Origin: Lachancea kluyveri NRRL Y-12651
Lineage: Eukaryota > Ascomycota > Saccharomycetes > Saccharomycetales > Saccharomycetaceae
Assembly (NCBI GenBank): GCA_000149225.2
Contig: CM000690.1
Location: 620,001-684,000 of the forward strand
Length of the DNA stretch: 64,000 nt
Reading direction: 5' to 3'
The notes under the pieces: model-generated
Database searches by the model: none
What the model saw: only the letters and a program-made list of their open reading frames with translations
What the model was told of the DNA's origin: nothing
Shown here: positions 1-9,471 of the stretch, one piece after another
How the letters are laid out: the number at the start of each line of letters is the position of its first letter
Numbering within the stretch: the stretch's first letter is position 1
Program-made: the position numbers and the translations under genes

Positions 1-2
1 GG

Positions 3-179
3 AGGTTTAAATCTGGCCCTAAATTTGTGGTGAAGTTAGGTGCCCATCAATTCAAAGTGGAAAAGGGCGAAATTACGGAAAGCACTGTCGAAAATCTTAA
101 TTCACAGACTTTTTACGACTTCGTTGCTGAACTGAACAAACGTGATGAATTGTACAATAAGTTGGGCGTTTTGATATAG
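3..179 (+). CDS. C-terminal end of an unidentified protein (gene starts before the window)
   Basis: An open frame enters from the left edge and ends with TAG at 177-179, giving the last 58 residues of a protein. The tail is charged (GEITEST, AELNKRDELYNKLGVLI) with no motif I recognise. It converges on the PTR3-like gene, whose stop lies about 130 bp away. Codon use looks ordinary for the window. I do not recognise the family from this fragment, so no function is offered; the upstream sequence would settle it. Confidence 0.6.
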   Translation, partial: RFKSGPKFVVKLGAHQFKVEKGEITESTVENLNSQTFYDFVAELNKRDELYNKLGVLI

Positions 180-307
180 CCCTATTTCTGTTAATGTCGT
201 AGCTGCCTAAATAATATAGGAAAAAAAAAGGGGTTGGTAAATAGGAAGTAACATTTATTATTACATGTACGTCCGATTTTGTATTGAACCTTTACACAAG
301 CACAAAT

Positions 308-2473
308 TTAGTTGATTTGCTTGCATTTTGTAACTTCATGGTTTTGAGGCAGCCCATACGCAAAGTCCTCGACGTATAAAATCCCTTTTCTATCCAATAA
401 ATAAAGTTTATGACCGTCGTTACTAAACTTAAGAGTGGCCGCTTCTCTCATCCTATATGCATTAGCCACAACATCAACAGCCACTATTCTTCTTTTTTCA
501 TTGTCCATCATTGTTGGTGCGAACATTATGTGAACTGTGCCATTTCTATCTAAAAACGCAATAGAATCGTTCCTTGGTGAAATTTCGCATTTGTGAATCT
601 TTGATCCTAACTCGTCCAAACGTAGCAGCATTGTTGGCTGTGCCACAGTTTGTACACCATTTATGCTTTGTATTTTGGTATTTATCACTATCGGTGGCGC
701 ATTAAATGCAACAGACGTAACACACATTAGATTTGGGTTCCCCGGGAATATCTTTGTATCAGTAATACCCTCACTTTCCAAAGAAGTATCGATAGAGCGC
801 AACGATTTCATCACTAGTCTTGGCTCATTAATCTTACGCAGAGAGATGACTAGGAACCGAGACTCTAACGCTGTAGAGCAGGATAGATATTGCCCATCTG
901 ACGAGAATTGTAAAGTGTTTATAGGATCACGATACGGTAAAGTGATCGTTACTGGCGGTGGAAATCTGATGCTGATATTTTCAGAAAATAGGGATGTTGA
1001 TGAACTGTTAAATGAGTGTGTAGATTGGGATGAGTCCATGCCGCTGTCCATCTCACGGTGACTGATATGGCTATTCTTACGTTTTTCGGTGTGTTTTTCG
1101 TCATTGACTCGTTCAATCCTATGGAATAAAATTAGAGCTTGGCCTGCTCCATTGGTTCTATCTTTCCCGGTAATACCACACGCCACTACTGTGCCTTGAG
1201 GATCGATGTCAATACACCGTATAGGGAAAGAGGAGCGATATGTGTAAATGAGTTTGCCGCTTTGCTGGAGATCAAAAACGCGGAAAAGACCTTTAGTACC
1301 AGATATAATTAACAGATCATTTGCCAGTTTGCAGTAAAGGTGCTCCCAGTTAGAAATGCTGTTTTTCGGGTTTGAAAAATTTGGATTCTTGTTTGAGTTA
1401 CCAGTAGAGCTGTCGAATGCAGAATACTCGTACGATTCGTTGTAGATAGGGTAGAGGACACTCGGATCCTTTGGAAGTTTTAAAGAATCAAAGCTGGGCC
1501 CGTGCTCTCCCGAAGATTTCCCACAGCAGAGCAACTCGGGTTCTACAGAGCCACTACCCTTGGATCCTCTACTGCTTGAATTGGGTATAGAGTACACTTC
1601 CCACTTATGCTCGGTGATTAATGCAAATTTGGTACAATCTGGAGAAATTGAGGTGTTGATAAACAATTTCGATTTAGCTCTAAGGAATTTTGAATGTGTG
1701 TTGTATTGGGTTCTTTTCCTATAAATTGGGAAACACTTGGCGAAATAAAACTCTTTCTCCTCGTCAAACTGGGTAACATGTTGTAAATTATTTGTACTCT
1801 GCGTAACATTTAAGGGTTCCACCAAAGAATTCTCATCCTGTATCGGCACCGTTCTGTTAGTTGAGATGTTATCTGTATCGTAACTTCCTTCTTCGGTAGT
1901 TGCATTTTTTTCTTGGATCGAGGTGGCACTCAACTTCGATGCCATACTATGGAATAAGGACAGCAAAGACTGTTGTCTGTTTTCATCTGAATTCTTCTGG
2001 TCTGTTATGGTTCCGTTAGAAACCGTCGAAGTAATCTGTTCCTGTTGTCGTTGGTGGTCAGTGTCTTTGAAGAACTGTAACTGGACGTAAAGACTACGTA
2101 AAGGCTTGACAGGACCGACAAATACACAGGATTGTTTATTGCACACGGGACATGGTATCTCCTGACTATGGATATATTCTTTTATTTCGTTTACCAGAGA
2201 TTCCGAAACCACACACCCGCAATTCAGCATCGCCGCATCTGATATTACGTGGTACCTTACTTTGCAACGGTATAGCCCGTTTTCGTCTTGAAGACATGAG
2301 ATTAGTTGTTGTGGCAAGAACAAATTCTGCTCCAGTTCTGCCAGTATCTTTAGTAAGGACATGCCGGATGTCTTGTTGTTGTTCATCAATAGCCTCGCTA
2401 TGTTTGGAAGACTTGTGTTCTTCCTCATGAGAAAAACTATGTGAAACATGGCAGGATATAGTACTTCGACCAC
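308..2473 (-). CDS. PTR3: PTR3-like component of the SPS amino-acid sensor (RING/U-box-like N-terminus, beta-propeller-like body)
   Basis: The 721-residue protein begins with a helical leader and then shows a degenerate RING/U-box-like segment at about residues 73-120, with paired cysteines at 85/87 and 108/111. A low-complexity Ser/Thr/Gln linker follows (about 135-230). The remaining two thirds resembles WD-type repeats, with phrases such as CIDIDPQGTVVACG, TLQFSSDGQYLSCS and LKFSNDGHKLYLLDRKG. This layout and length (about 680 residues in S. cerevisiae) fit Ptr3. Ptr3 scaffolds the plasma-membrane sensor Ssy1 and the protease Ssy5, which releases Stp1/Stp2 to switch on amino-acid permease genes. 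PTR3 lies on S. cerevisiae chromosome VI, like IOC3, CMK1 and GSY1, which is mild support. The start is uncertain: Met9 or Met16 are alternatives. It is divergently arranged with the PI-PLC gene over 277 bp. The identification rests on layout and memory. Confidence 0.62.
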   Translation of the reverse strand: MVEVLYPAMFHIVFLMRKNTSLPNIARLLMNNNKTSGMSLLKILAELEQNLFLPQQLISCLQDENGLYRCKVRYHVISDAAMLNCGCVVSESLVNEIKEYIHSQEIPCPVCNKQSCVFVGPVKPLRSLYVQLQFFKDTDHQRQQEQITSTVSNGTITDQKNSDENRQQSLLSLFHSMASKLSATSIQEKNATTEEGSYDTDNISTNRTVPIQDENSLVEPLNVTQSTNNLQHVTQFDEEKEFYFAKCFPIYRKRTQYNTHSKFLRAKSKLFINTSISPDCTKFALITEHKWEVYSIPNSSSRGSKGSGSVEPELLCCGKSSGEHGPSFDSLKLPKDPSVLYPIYNESYEYSAFDSSTGNSNKNPNFSNPKNSISNWEHLYCKLANDLLIISGTKGLFRVFDLQQSGKLIYTYRSSFPIRCIDIDPQGTVVACGITGKDRTNGAGQALILFHRIERVNDEKHTEKRKNSHISHREMDSGMDSSQSTHSFNSSSTSLFSENISIRFPPPVTITLPYRDPINTLQFSSDGQYLSCSTALESRFLVISLRKINEPRLVMKSLRSIDTSLESEGITDTKIFPGNPNLMCVTSVAFNAPPIVINTKIQSINGVQTVAQPTMLLRLDELGSKIHKCEISPRNDSIAFLDRNGTVHIMFAPTMMDNEKRRIVAVDVVANAYRMREAATLKFSNDGHKLYLLDRKGILYVEDFAYGLPQNHEVTKCKQIN

Positions 2474-2750
2474 TACACTACATGGGAATGTATTTTATGT
2501 TGTAACTTGGGTTCAATTCCTGCACAAACCGTTACATGCTCGAATATTTTTTTCGTGCAGTTCTGTTCTCTACCACGTGACTGATGGAATTCTCACCGTT
2601 CATACCAACAATTATAGTACTTTCAACGAAAGAAATAACCCACATTCGTGCACCGCCACGCTGTCCCGGCGTGGAAACGGTGAAAAAGCTAGTAGTTTAA
2701 CCTTTTGCGCATTTCCCACACCGTTTACCTAATCCTGGAATAGCAAAAAC

Positions 2751-3674
2751 ATGGTCAATTACTCTGACTGGCTGAAGGATATCGATTCAGATACCTACAT
2801 CTCGAAGCTTTCGTTACCTGGGACGCACAACAGTGCTGCTTGTCACGCTGCTCTGCCATCTGTGCGGTGCCAGGACCATAGCGTCTCTAGTCAGCTCCAA
2901 CATGGGGTGAGATTCTTTGACATTAGACTGGGTAAACTATTTTTCAACAAAAACGAGGATGGTAAATACGAAAGTAACGAATTGCAGGTGATACACGGCA
3001 AGTTTCCTGTGAGAATTCCGTTTCCCTTGAAATTCTCTTCGGTGTTACAAGAGTTTTACGATTTCTTGGACCAACACCCTGGTGAAACGATTGTGGTTTC
3101 GTTGAAACAAGAAGGTGAAGACTCTTGGGACAACGATAACGACGAGTTTGGCAAGTTTTTTTGGAACAACTATATCCACAGGGATAACAGTGCTTTTGAA
3201 AAGTACTGGTATTTGAAAAACGAGGTGCCTCGTTTGGGTGATGCTAGAGGGAAGATCATATTGTTTAGACGATTTGGTACCAGGGAACAGGACTATGGAA
3301 ATGGGTACGGGATAAATGCAGCATGGTGGTCCTATAACACTACGAGTGAGGACCGTGGTGCTTTCCAAGTCCAAGATTACTGTGAGATCAATGGAACTAA
3401 CGATATCGTGCAAAAGGCTTCATACGTCAAGAGCCTCATGAAATCTGCCTCCGAGTTCAACTCTACCAACCCAGATTCTTCAAAGTTGTTTATCAATTTC
3501 TGCTCTGGTTCTAATTTCTTCAACAAAGATTGTTGGCCAGAAAAGATTTCTGAGAAAATTCGTCAATGCGGTCTTGAAGAAGAAATTCGTAAGGGATGTG
3601 GGGTAGTTATTATTGATTATGCTGGTAGTGATGACTGGCGCTTAGTTGAAAGGATTGTCAGCTCTAACTTTTGA
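2751..3674 (+). CDS. Bacterial-type phosphatidylinositol-specific phospholipase C (PLC-X only)
   Basis: The 307-residue protein has the layout of the small bacterial and fungal PI-PLCs, a single X-type TIM barrel. The first catalytic histidine is His26 in LSLPGTHNSA. The strand GVRFFDIRLG follows at about 52-61, and the second catalytic histidine is His82 in QVIHGKF. The spacing closely matches Bacillus PI-PLC (His32/His82). The barrel strands GETIVVSLKQE and GKIILFRRFG are also clear. There is no signal peptide, EF hand, Y or C2 domain, so it differs from the eukaryotic Plc1. The expected reaction is cleavage of phosphatidylinositol to diacylglycerol and inositol 1,2-cyclic phosphate, presumably in the cytosol. 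As far as I recall, S. cerevisiae has no counterpart, though other yeasts do. The ATG follows the divergent promoter shared with the PTR3-like gene and no better upstream start is visible. Confidence 0.85.
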   Translation: MVNYSDWLKDIDSDTYISKLSLPGTHNSAACHAALPSVRCQDHSVSSQLQHGVRFFDIRLGKLFFNKNEDGKYESNELQVIHGKFPVRIPFPLKFSSVLQEFYDFLDQHPGETIVVSLKQEGEDSWDNDNDEFGKFFWNNYIHRDNSAFEKYWYLKNEVPRLGDARGKIILFRRFGTREQDYGNGYGINAAWWSYNTTSEDRGAFQVQDYCEINGTNDIVQKASYVKSLMKSASEFNSTNPDSSKLFINFCSGSNFFNKDCWPEKISEKIRQCGLEEEIRKGCGVVIIDYAGSDDWRLVERIVSSNF

Positions 3675-4298
3675 TTTGACTTGTGCATATGTATATATAT
3701 GCGTGTGTGTATACGTATGTACATTGACACTAATGAAAGTTGTAGACTTATTGCAAGATCCACATTCGACAGAACCGATTGTGTAAGGTTTTGACAGCAC
3801 TATCGCCCGTTTGAGTTGAGCCCCCGCATTCTGGGATGTAACGCGACTACAATCGCAGGTTAATCCAAGGTAGTATAGCAGAAGCTGAAGTGTTCTGTTT
3901 CTTGATCTGTATTAAAAAAAAAGGACTCCCATTACTCATTTTTTTCTTCACAACACTTACGCGTCCTGGAACAGAAAACTCGCAAACTCGCCAAAGCTAA
4001 GATTTGTCGCAACACCTTCACCTGTACAATATCTCCACGAATAAAACACAGATTGATATCTTCAAATGAAATTTAGTGTTGCCCGTTCTGGTATTCGATT
4101 TTAAATAGTGAATTGAAGCATCAAGTATTGCTTCTCTTTATAGTTGTTCCTGCGGCAGATCTCGATTTTTCGGCCCATCTCAATTTCTTGTCAACGGGTA
4201 TGGAAGTGATTGTAAAATGCCATTCTTCATAGCAACCATCTTGTTCGCCACCCACAGAGACCCTTCCAACGAGAAGAGCAACAACAACAGCAGCGGTA
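3675..4298. other. Intergenic: 3' end of the PI-PLC gene and IOC3 promoter
   Basis: Just after the PI-PLC stop there is a TATATATA/TG-rich stretch (about 3690-3722) of the kind that directs 3'-end formation in yeast. A nine-A tract lies at about 3913. The rest should be the promoter of the downstream gene. No ORF or RNA gene is visible. Confidence 0.5.
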
Positions 4299-6692
4299 AT
4301 GTCCGAGATTGTTGATCTTGAAAAGGAGGGATCGTCCTCTCCCTCATCTCAATCAAAGGCTGCGTTCCACTCGATCCAACCGATGGTTAAACAAAAGCCC
4401 AAAATACAGTTGACCTTCAATGATTTCCAAAACGTTAAAGTTACTTCATCACCAACTGACATGCTCAAAAAAGCCAATGAACTGCTAGAACAGTCGAAAA
4501 GAAGAAGAAGCAGTAGAGTAGTCCCAAAGAGAAAGCCAGAAAGTGACGACGAAGATATTAGAGTAACACGTAAACCTGCAAAGAAGAAAAGAAAATTAAA
4601 ACAGACGCAGAAACAGAAACAAAAGCAGAGTAACATCAAAAAGGAAGCAGTTAGAGCAAGAGCTAAGAATGCTTCCAAAACCACGAACAAGTCTTCTGCT
4701 GCTGGTAAAACAGCGGCAAAGCCTGTTGGGATACCGACGCCTGAGCCTCAGGAACCTCAGCTCAACACACAGAATTGGTCTCCCAATATGCCTTTGAGTT
4801 TCAATGACTTTAAAAATCAGCATGGAGTAGTGTCTCGTTTTAAATCTCCAAATTTAAAGGTTGTTCCCTATGCCAAGGACCTTATGAGGATTATGACTTT
4901 TATAAATAAATTCAACATGTTTCTTCCAACCGATTTATGGAACTTATCAGTCCAAGACTTTGAGGTGGGTCTGGATTTGTATCCTGACCACGAAGAGGCT
5001 TTAACACTGTATCAGGATTATTTGTTGAGAAAGGATATCGTTAGGTGCCAGGACAGAATGAACTTATTTTTTCTAACTTTGATGAAATTGGCGCTAAACA
5101 ACAACTCTACCACAACAGTTTCTTCTCTGAATTCTTCTTCCAAACCTTTCGCCAAGCTTACAGCACAATTGCGCTTGCAAGCCAAATCTTGGGGGTATCC
5201 ACCGGAATGGCGTAACCAAACTACATCAGCGTTTTTGGAACCTCAGGATAAAATTTTCCCAGAAGATGACATCGAACCGGTGGATCCAACAAATCCTGAA
5301 ATCCTTACCCCTAACATTTACATCTGGTATCAACATCAACCCGCCGAGTCTGATCCGCTGGCTAATAGTGATCTAGACAAGTTTGGTATCTTGGCGCTGG
5401 AACCTGCCGATAGAATCATTTGTTTGAGAATTCTAACTCAATGGTGTATTACTAATTCAAACAAGATTCATGGTGAGATTTTTCGTCTGTCTCATTTCAA
5501 AAAAGATCCTCCCTTTGGGGTTCAAACTACACATGCCCCGCGCGTTGCTGTTGAAGGCCAAGTAACCACTAAACAGCGGTTCATGAACTTGTGCGAGCTG
5601 ATGCGTACAAAGCTGGAAATTAAAAGAAACAAAAAGTATATCAAAAAACAACTAGAAAATGGGAAAAGAGAAGACTTATCCACGAAGTTGAAAATTCTAG
5701 ATGAAATTAAAAGTACAGGGCATTCTTTGGAGGAAAGTATCGAAAAGGACTATTACAAATGGTGCCAGCTATTCCAGGGAGAAATTCCAGACCACCCTTA
5801 CGACTCTCCATTTAAGGACGATATTTATAAACTAAGATGTCAAGAATTTCTTGTGGGAAGAGTCCCACACGTGGGTGACTTTTACATTCCAAGACTATTC
5901 ACATATCAAGACGCTTCCGAAGATGATACCGAAGCTTGGATTCCTTCCACATACGCAAGTCCTCACCGTTTAATCCAGCTTTTCCAGGATTTTTCTCAAG
6001 GAAAGGTAGACGCGTTTCAATTGTTTAGTAAGAATGTAAAGAGGATGAGCTTGCAGTTCAAGCTATTTTATCACGACACTCCCAGCATGATTTCTGACTT
6101 TGTATCCAATTCAACTACAGATGGAAAGAACTACTGGTACGAACTTTGTGATGACTCTAAATCTTTGCAAGAATTTATCAATTTACTGAATTACAAGCTT
6201 GGCACTATTCACGAGGAAGAGGAGGTGCAAGAAAGCACTACAGATGAAGAAGGCTCAAAAGCCGAAAGAGTTCAAAAGGTTGTTCAAGGTGAGAATTTTA
6301 AGCAATCCACTATAAATAAAAAGCCATTTCCCAAAGAATCTAGATTTAATGCATCTAGACAAAAGCTTCAAGTTTTGAAGGATTACTTGAATTGCTTATA
6401 CTTTGTGCTCAAAAAGTATGAAGAAGTGAGGGAACAATACGGTGATATAAATACTGGTGATAGGACTTTGAGAAGATCGCAAAGAAATAAGGTGAATTAT
6501 GTTGATGGCTTACAAAGTGACGGTGATGATGAATTTATAGATGAGGCCGAAGATTACAATGTAGATGACGATAATGAAGGTGATGACAGCGATGGTTATG
6601 AAAGGCAATCTCAAAAACGGAAGCGCCGCCATGTAGTTAGGCAGGAGACCAGGTTGGAAAGATCCGAAAGAAGAAAGGCTAGAAGGACATAG
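4299..6692 (+). CDS. IOC3: Ioc3/Esc8-type subunit of the ISW1a chromatin remodeller
   Basis: The 797-residue protein is close to the length of S. cerevisiae Ioc3 (787). It opens with an acidic/serine start and then a strongly basic, Lys-rich nuclear segment (about 65-135). The globular core begins near residue 165 with PLSFNDFKNQHGVVSRFKSP, the DDT/WHIM-like region typical of ISWI partner proteins. A long helical section follows, and the end alternates acidic and Arg/Lys-rich blocks. In S. cerevisiae, Ioc3 with Isw1 forms ISW1a, which spaces nucleosomes and represses at promoters; Esc8 is its duplicate. The order IOC3(+), CMK(-), GSY(-) is the same as on S. cerevisiae chromosome VI. One gene here stands for the pre-duplication ancestor of IOC3 and ESC8. 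The ATG at 4299 is the first in frame. Confidence 0.82.
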   Translation: MSEIVDLEKEGSSSPSSQSKAAFHSIQPMVKQKPKIQLTFNDFQNVKVTSSPTDMLKKANELLEQSKRRRSSRVVPKRKPESDDEDIRVTRKPAKKKRKLKQTQKQKQKQSNIKKEAVRARAKNASKTTNKSSAAGKTAAKPVGIPTPEPQEPQLNTQNWSPNMPLSFNDFKNQHGVVSRFKSPNLKVVPYAKDLMRIMTFINKFNMFLPTDLWNLSVQDFEVGLDLYPDHEEALTLYQDYLLRKDIVRCQDRMNLFFLTLMKLALNNNSTTTVSSLNSSSKPFAKLTAQLRLQAKSWGYPPEWRNQTTSAFLEPQDKIFPEDDIEPVDPTNPEILTPNIYIWYQHQPAESDPLANSDLDKFGILALEPADRIICLRILTQWCITNSNKIHGEIFRLSHFKKDPPFGVQTTHAPRVAVEGQVTTKQRFMNLCELMRTKLEIKRNKKYIKKQLENGKREDLSTKLKILDEIKSTGHSLEESIEKDYYKWCQLFQGEIPDHPYDSPFKDDIYKLRCQEFLVGRVPHVGDFYIPRLFTYQDASEDDTEAWIPSTYASPHRLIQLFQDFSQGKVDAFQLFSKNVKRMSLQFKLFYHDTPSMISDFVSNSTTDGKNYWYELCDDSKSLQEFINLLNYKLGTIHEEEEVQESTTDEEGSKAERVQKVVQGENFKQSTINKKPFPKESRFNASRQKLQVLKDYLNCLYFVLKKYEEVREQYGDINTGDRTLRRSQRNKVNYVDGLQSDGDDEFIDEAEDYNVDDDNEGDDSDGYERQSQKRKRRHVVRQETRLERSERRKARRT

Positions 6693-6909
6693 TTCAACCA
6701 CGGATGAGACCGATGTCTAGTATCGCTTATATCTCACTCTTCTCAGTACCCTGCCGCCACTTTCCCTTTTTTTAAGCGTAAAATGTAACCTATATAAATC
6801 TAAACTCAATTCAAATAAATTTACGACTTTTTGACAAAGAGATTGGTCACAAGTAAATACCATAAAGACAATTTGTATATGTATCATATATATGATACTG
6901 GTAAAAAAG

Positions 6910-6982
6910 TGCTCCAGGGGAGGTTCGAACTCTCGACCTTCAGATTATGAGACTGACGCTCTTCCGACTGAGCTACTGAAGC
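6910..6982 (-). tRNA. tRNA-Met (CAU), elongator
   Basis: The 73-nt minus-strand gene folds as a complete cloverleaf: acceptor GCTTCAG/CTGGAGC with discriminator A, A box TAGCTCAGTCGG, anticodon CAT (plus strand 6947-6949), and B box GTTCGAACC. It has no intron. It is almost identical to the S. cerevisiae elongator tRNA-Met. A run of six T on the minus strand directly after the 3' end is the Pol III terminator. Just beyond it lies an 18-nt perfect palindrome (6881-6898). Confidence 0.97.
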
Positions 6983-7382
6983 GACACTTTAGAATCTGAG
7001 AAAGTTTTTTGTCATATATTATGGATTTGAATCATATGCCCTTAATGACATTAGCACAATTGGCGTGGAAATGCACACATACCGCGCTTCACGTTTTACG
7101 TGAAATAGTCTACTTTGAAGATTTAAAGATCTAACCAGAAGACCAGGCGAGGGGTGGGGAGGAGTATCCGTAGCTCTTTTACTTTCAAGAAAAAAGTAAA
7201 TAAATTTCAGTCTCAAATCCTAGAAATACGATGCGTTTACTTGGTATGAACTTTAAAAGAATACCTGTTGATGTACTGAATCGGGTGGCAAGCTATAAAA
7301 ACCGATAAAAACTTTACAGTATCGTCCAATCATCATTTCATTGATAAGAATGATTTACTAAAAATTATATATCACACACACT
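6983..7382. other. Intergenic between tRNA-Met and the CMK stop
   Basis: This is AT-rich upstream flank of the tRNA followed by the 3' flank of the kinase gene. Only chance short ORFs are present. The 217 bp between IOC3 and the tRNA (6693-6909) are likewise 3' flank. No LTR or other repeat was recognised here. Confidence 0.45.
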
Positions 7383-8681
7383 TCATTTACTTTCGTCACC
7401 CTCTTTGTAGTTCATAATCCTTTCCTTGTTCAGAGTGGCAGCTCTTACGATTTGAGCAAACGCGTTCTGTGTCAACGCAGATTTGAGCTCCCGTTGTTCA
7501 GGTGTTTTGTCACCACTGCTAGGACTCTTGACAGATAAGTTATTTAGCGATTGCTGTAAGCTTTCTAACGAATTGTCAGCAGAGGTGATTTCCTCAATAT
7601 CTGTATCGGATTCGTCATCTTGACCGTACAAGCTTTTCAATTTTTTGATTCTGTTATTCAGTTTAACAATTTCCACGGCTTCACGGAACTTGTTACGAGC
7701 ATTGAAGCCTTTTCTGATTTCTGGCAACAAATCGTTGGTCTGTTGTGTTTTGCTCGTGATCCATGCATCTGAAAGTAAGTCTGTAGCGGTAGGTCTCTTT
7801 TTAGGGCTTATGGTTAACACCCTTAGAATGAACAGTTTGGCTTCCTTGGAAATGTTGTTCCAATAAGGTTTGTGGAAGGTGACTGGGTACTGTCCACTGG
7901 TGCACTCTTCCAGAAATCCATCGACACTTTCTGCAATGAAAGGCGAGTAACCACATAGTAAAGTGTATGTGATGACACCGATAGACCAAATATCACATGG
8001 CTTACCATGACCATTGGATGTTAACACTTCAGGTGCTACATATCCCATGGAACCTGCTGCCTTGTGTATTAAATCTCCGTCATTTTTCAACTCCTTGGCA
8101 ATACCGAAATCACCTAGTACTAGTTGGGAATTGTCTGATTTGTCCAAGTATAGTAAATTTTCTGGTTTCAAGTCCCTGTGGACAATGTTTCTTGAGTGTA
8201 AGTATTCAACAGCTTTTAAGATTTGTACCACAATCTTTACTGCATCTACCTCAGTAAACTTCCCTTTTTGCAGAATTCTGTCAAATAACTCACCACCCGT
8301 GGCCAATTGCGTCACGATGTAAAATTTCTCCTTGGATTCGAACCAATCTTTAAATTTGACGATATTTGGATGGTTCAGCTTTTGTAAAATCATCAACTCA
8401 TCGTATAGCATTTGTAACTGAACATCGTTGCCCTTTAGCGCCTTCTTTAGCAAGATTTTGACAGCAACGTTATCACCCGTAGAGATTTTCCTTGCTTGTC
8501 TAACTACACCGAACGAGCCAGCACCTAATGTCTTACCGAATATGTAATCGGATTTGTTCACATATGACGATGGCTGACCGCTCAATTTGTGAATGATCTT
8601 CGTAAGCTTGTGCCCCTCAACTTGTTCCGGCTCCTTGGGCTTCCCGGAATTCTCTAAAGTTTTAGTAACCTGGCTATTCAT
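7383..8681 (-). CDS. CMK1: Calcium/calmodulin-dependent protein kinase (Cmk1/Cmk2 type)
   Basis: The 432-residue protein has a canonical CaMK kinase domain from about residue 46 to 311. It shows the glycine loop GAGSFG (54-59), the ATP lysine Lys75 in VAVK, catalytic HRDLKPEN with Asp170, DFG at 191-193 and APE at about 216-218. C-terminal to it is a basic amphipathic stretch ([20 protein letters not shown]) suited to autoinhibition and calmodulin binding, then an acidic tail. S. cerevisiae Cmk1 and Cmk2 are slightly longer (446-447) and are duplicates of one ancestral gene, which this locus represents. They act in calcium signalling with calmodulin and calcineurin. It sits between IOC3 and glycogen synthase, the same order and orientation as on chromosome VI, so the name CMK1 reflects position; sequence alone could not separate the two. 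Confidence 0.9.
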   Translation of the reverse strand: MNSQVTKTLENSGKPKEPEQVEGHKLTKIIHKLSGQPSSYVNKSDYIFGKTLGAGSFGVVRQARKISTGDNVAVKILLKKALKGNDVQLQMLYDELMILQKLNHPNIVKFKDWFESKEKFYIVTQLATGGELFDRILQKGKFTEVDAVKIVVQILKAVEYLHSRNIVHRDLKPENLLYLDKSDNSQLVLGDFGIAKELKNDGDLIHKAAGSMGYVAPEVLTSNGHGKPCDIWSIGVITYTLLCGYSPFIAESVDGFLEECTSGQYPVTFHKPYWNNISKEAKLFILRVLTISPKKRPTATDLLSDAWITSKTQQTNDLLPEIRKGFNARNKFREAVEIVKLNNRIKKLKSLYGQDDESDTDIEEITSADNSLESLQQSLNNLSVKSPSSGDKTPEQRELKSALTQNAFAQIVRAATLNKERIMNYKEGDESK

Positions 8682-9471
8682 GGGGTTAAAAGAAAACTTC
8701 TATTTTATTTATGTTTCTCGTTCTAAGATGGAGTAAACGAACGCTTGATAAACTGTTACTGTGAGTGTTTCAGGAGATACAAACAAGAAAAGGGTACGCA
8801 AGGTTTTATACAACTGAACCCAAAAAAAAAAAAATCACATAAGCCTCCCTTACCGAAAAAGAGAAGAATTCAAGAATTTCCGTACAAAACTAGATAGAGA
8901 GATGAAAGGTAAGTGGAATTGCCACGTTTTAGTATGAAGTCGAAAGAGAAAAAAAAAGTCTGAACCTAAAGGTTCTTGATTTAAGTGCAATCTAGTACTG
9001 TTCCATTCTTCTTTCCCTAACAAGATTGTTTTCTTTCATCGTTTTTACAGGTGGGACGCCTATGACATTAGAAATGTCACCGCTCTTGTCGTTGTTACTC
9101 TTAGACTTTTGTATTCCAAGTTTCCAAATAACCAAGGAGAGTATCACTGATCGCATTAGCATCTTAGTTTAATTCACATAGAAAGCTGGCTATATTGTCA
9201 TCTTGCGGAGGGTTTCCTCCTTTTTCCGGCTTTTAGCATATTGTTTGTATTAATCAGTGCAGTGTTTAAACTTTCGCACATCTGTTGAACCCGTATGCAG
9301 AGAACGAATGTTAGGAACATTGGGACGTTTGAAATGTTCCCAAGTCGAACCAAGTGGGTGTAAACGTATTACAAGGAAAGGAGGTGATTTAACAATGTAC
9401 AAAAGGAAAAATCTCCGAAATAGCAAGATTCTACAAAAAAAAAAAAAAGTTTACGCTTCTATACTGAAACA
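8682..9471. other. Intergenic: CMK promoter and 3' flank of glycogen synthase
   Basis: The side near 8681 is the promoter of the kinase and holds A-rich tracts (8821-8833, 8951-8957). The side near 9471 is the 3' flank of GSY with a 14-A tract at about 9436. A short plus-strand ORF (9257-9487) overlaps the GSY end and is not convincing. Confidence 0.5.
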
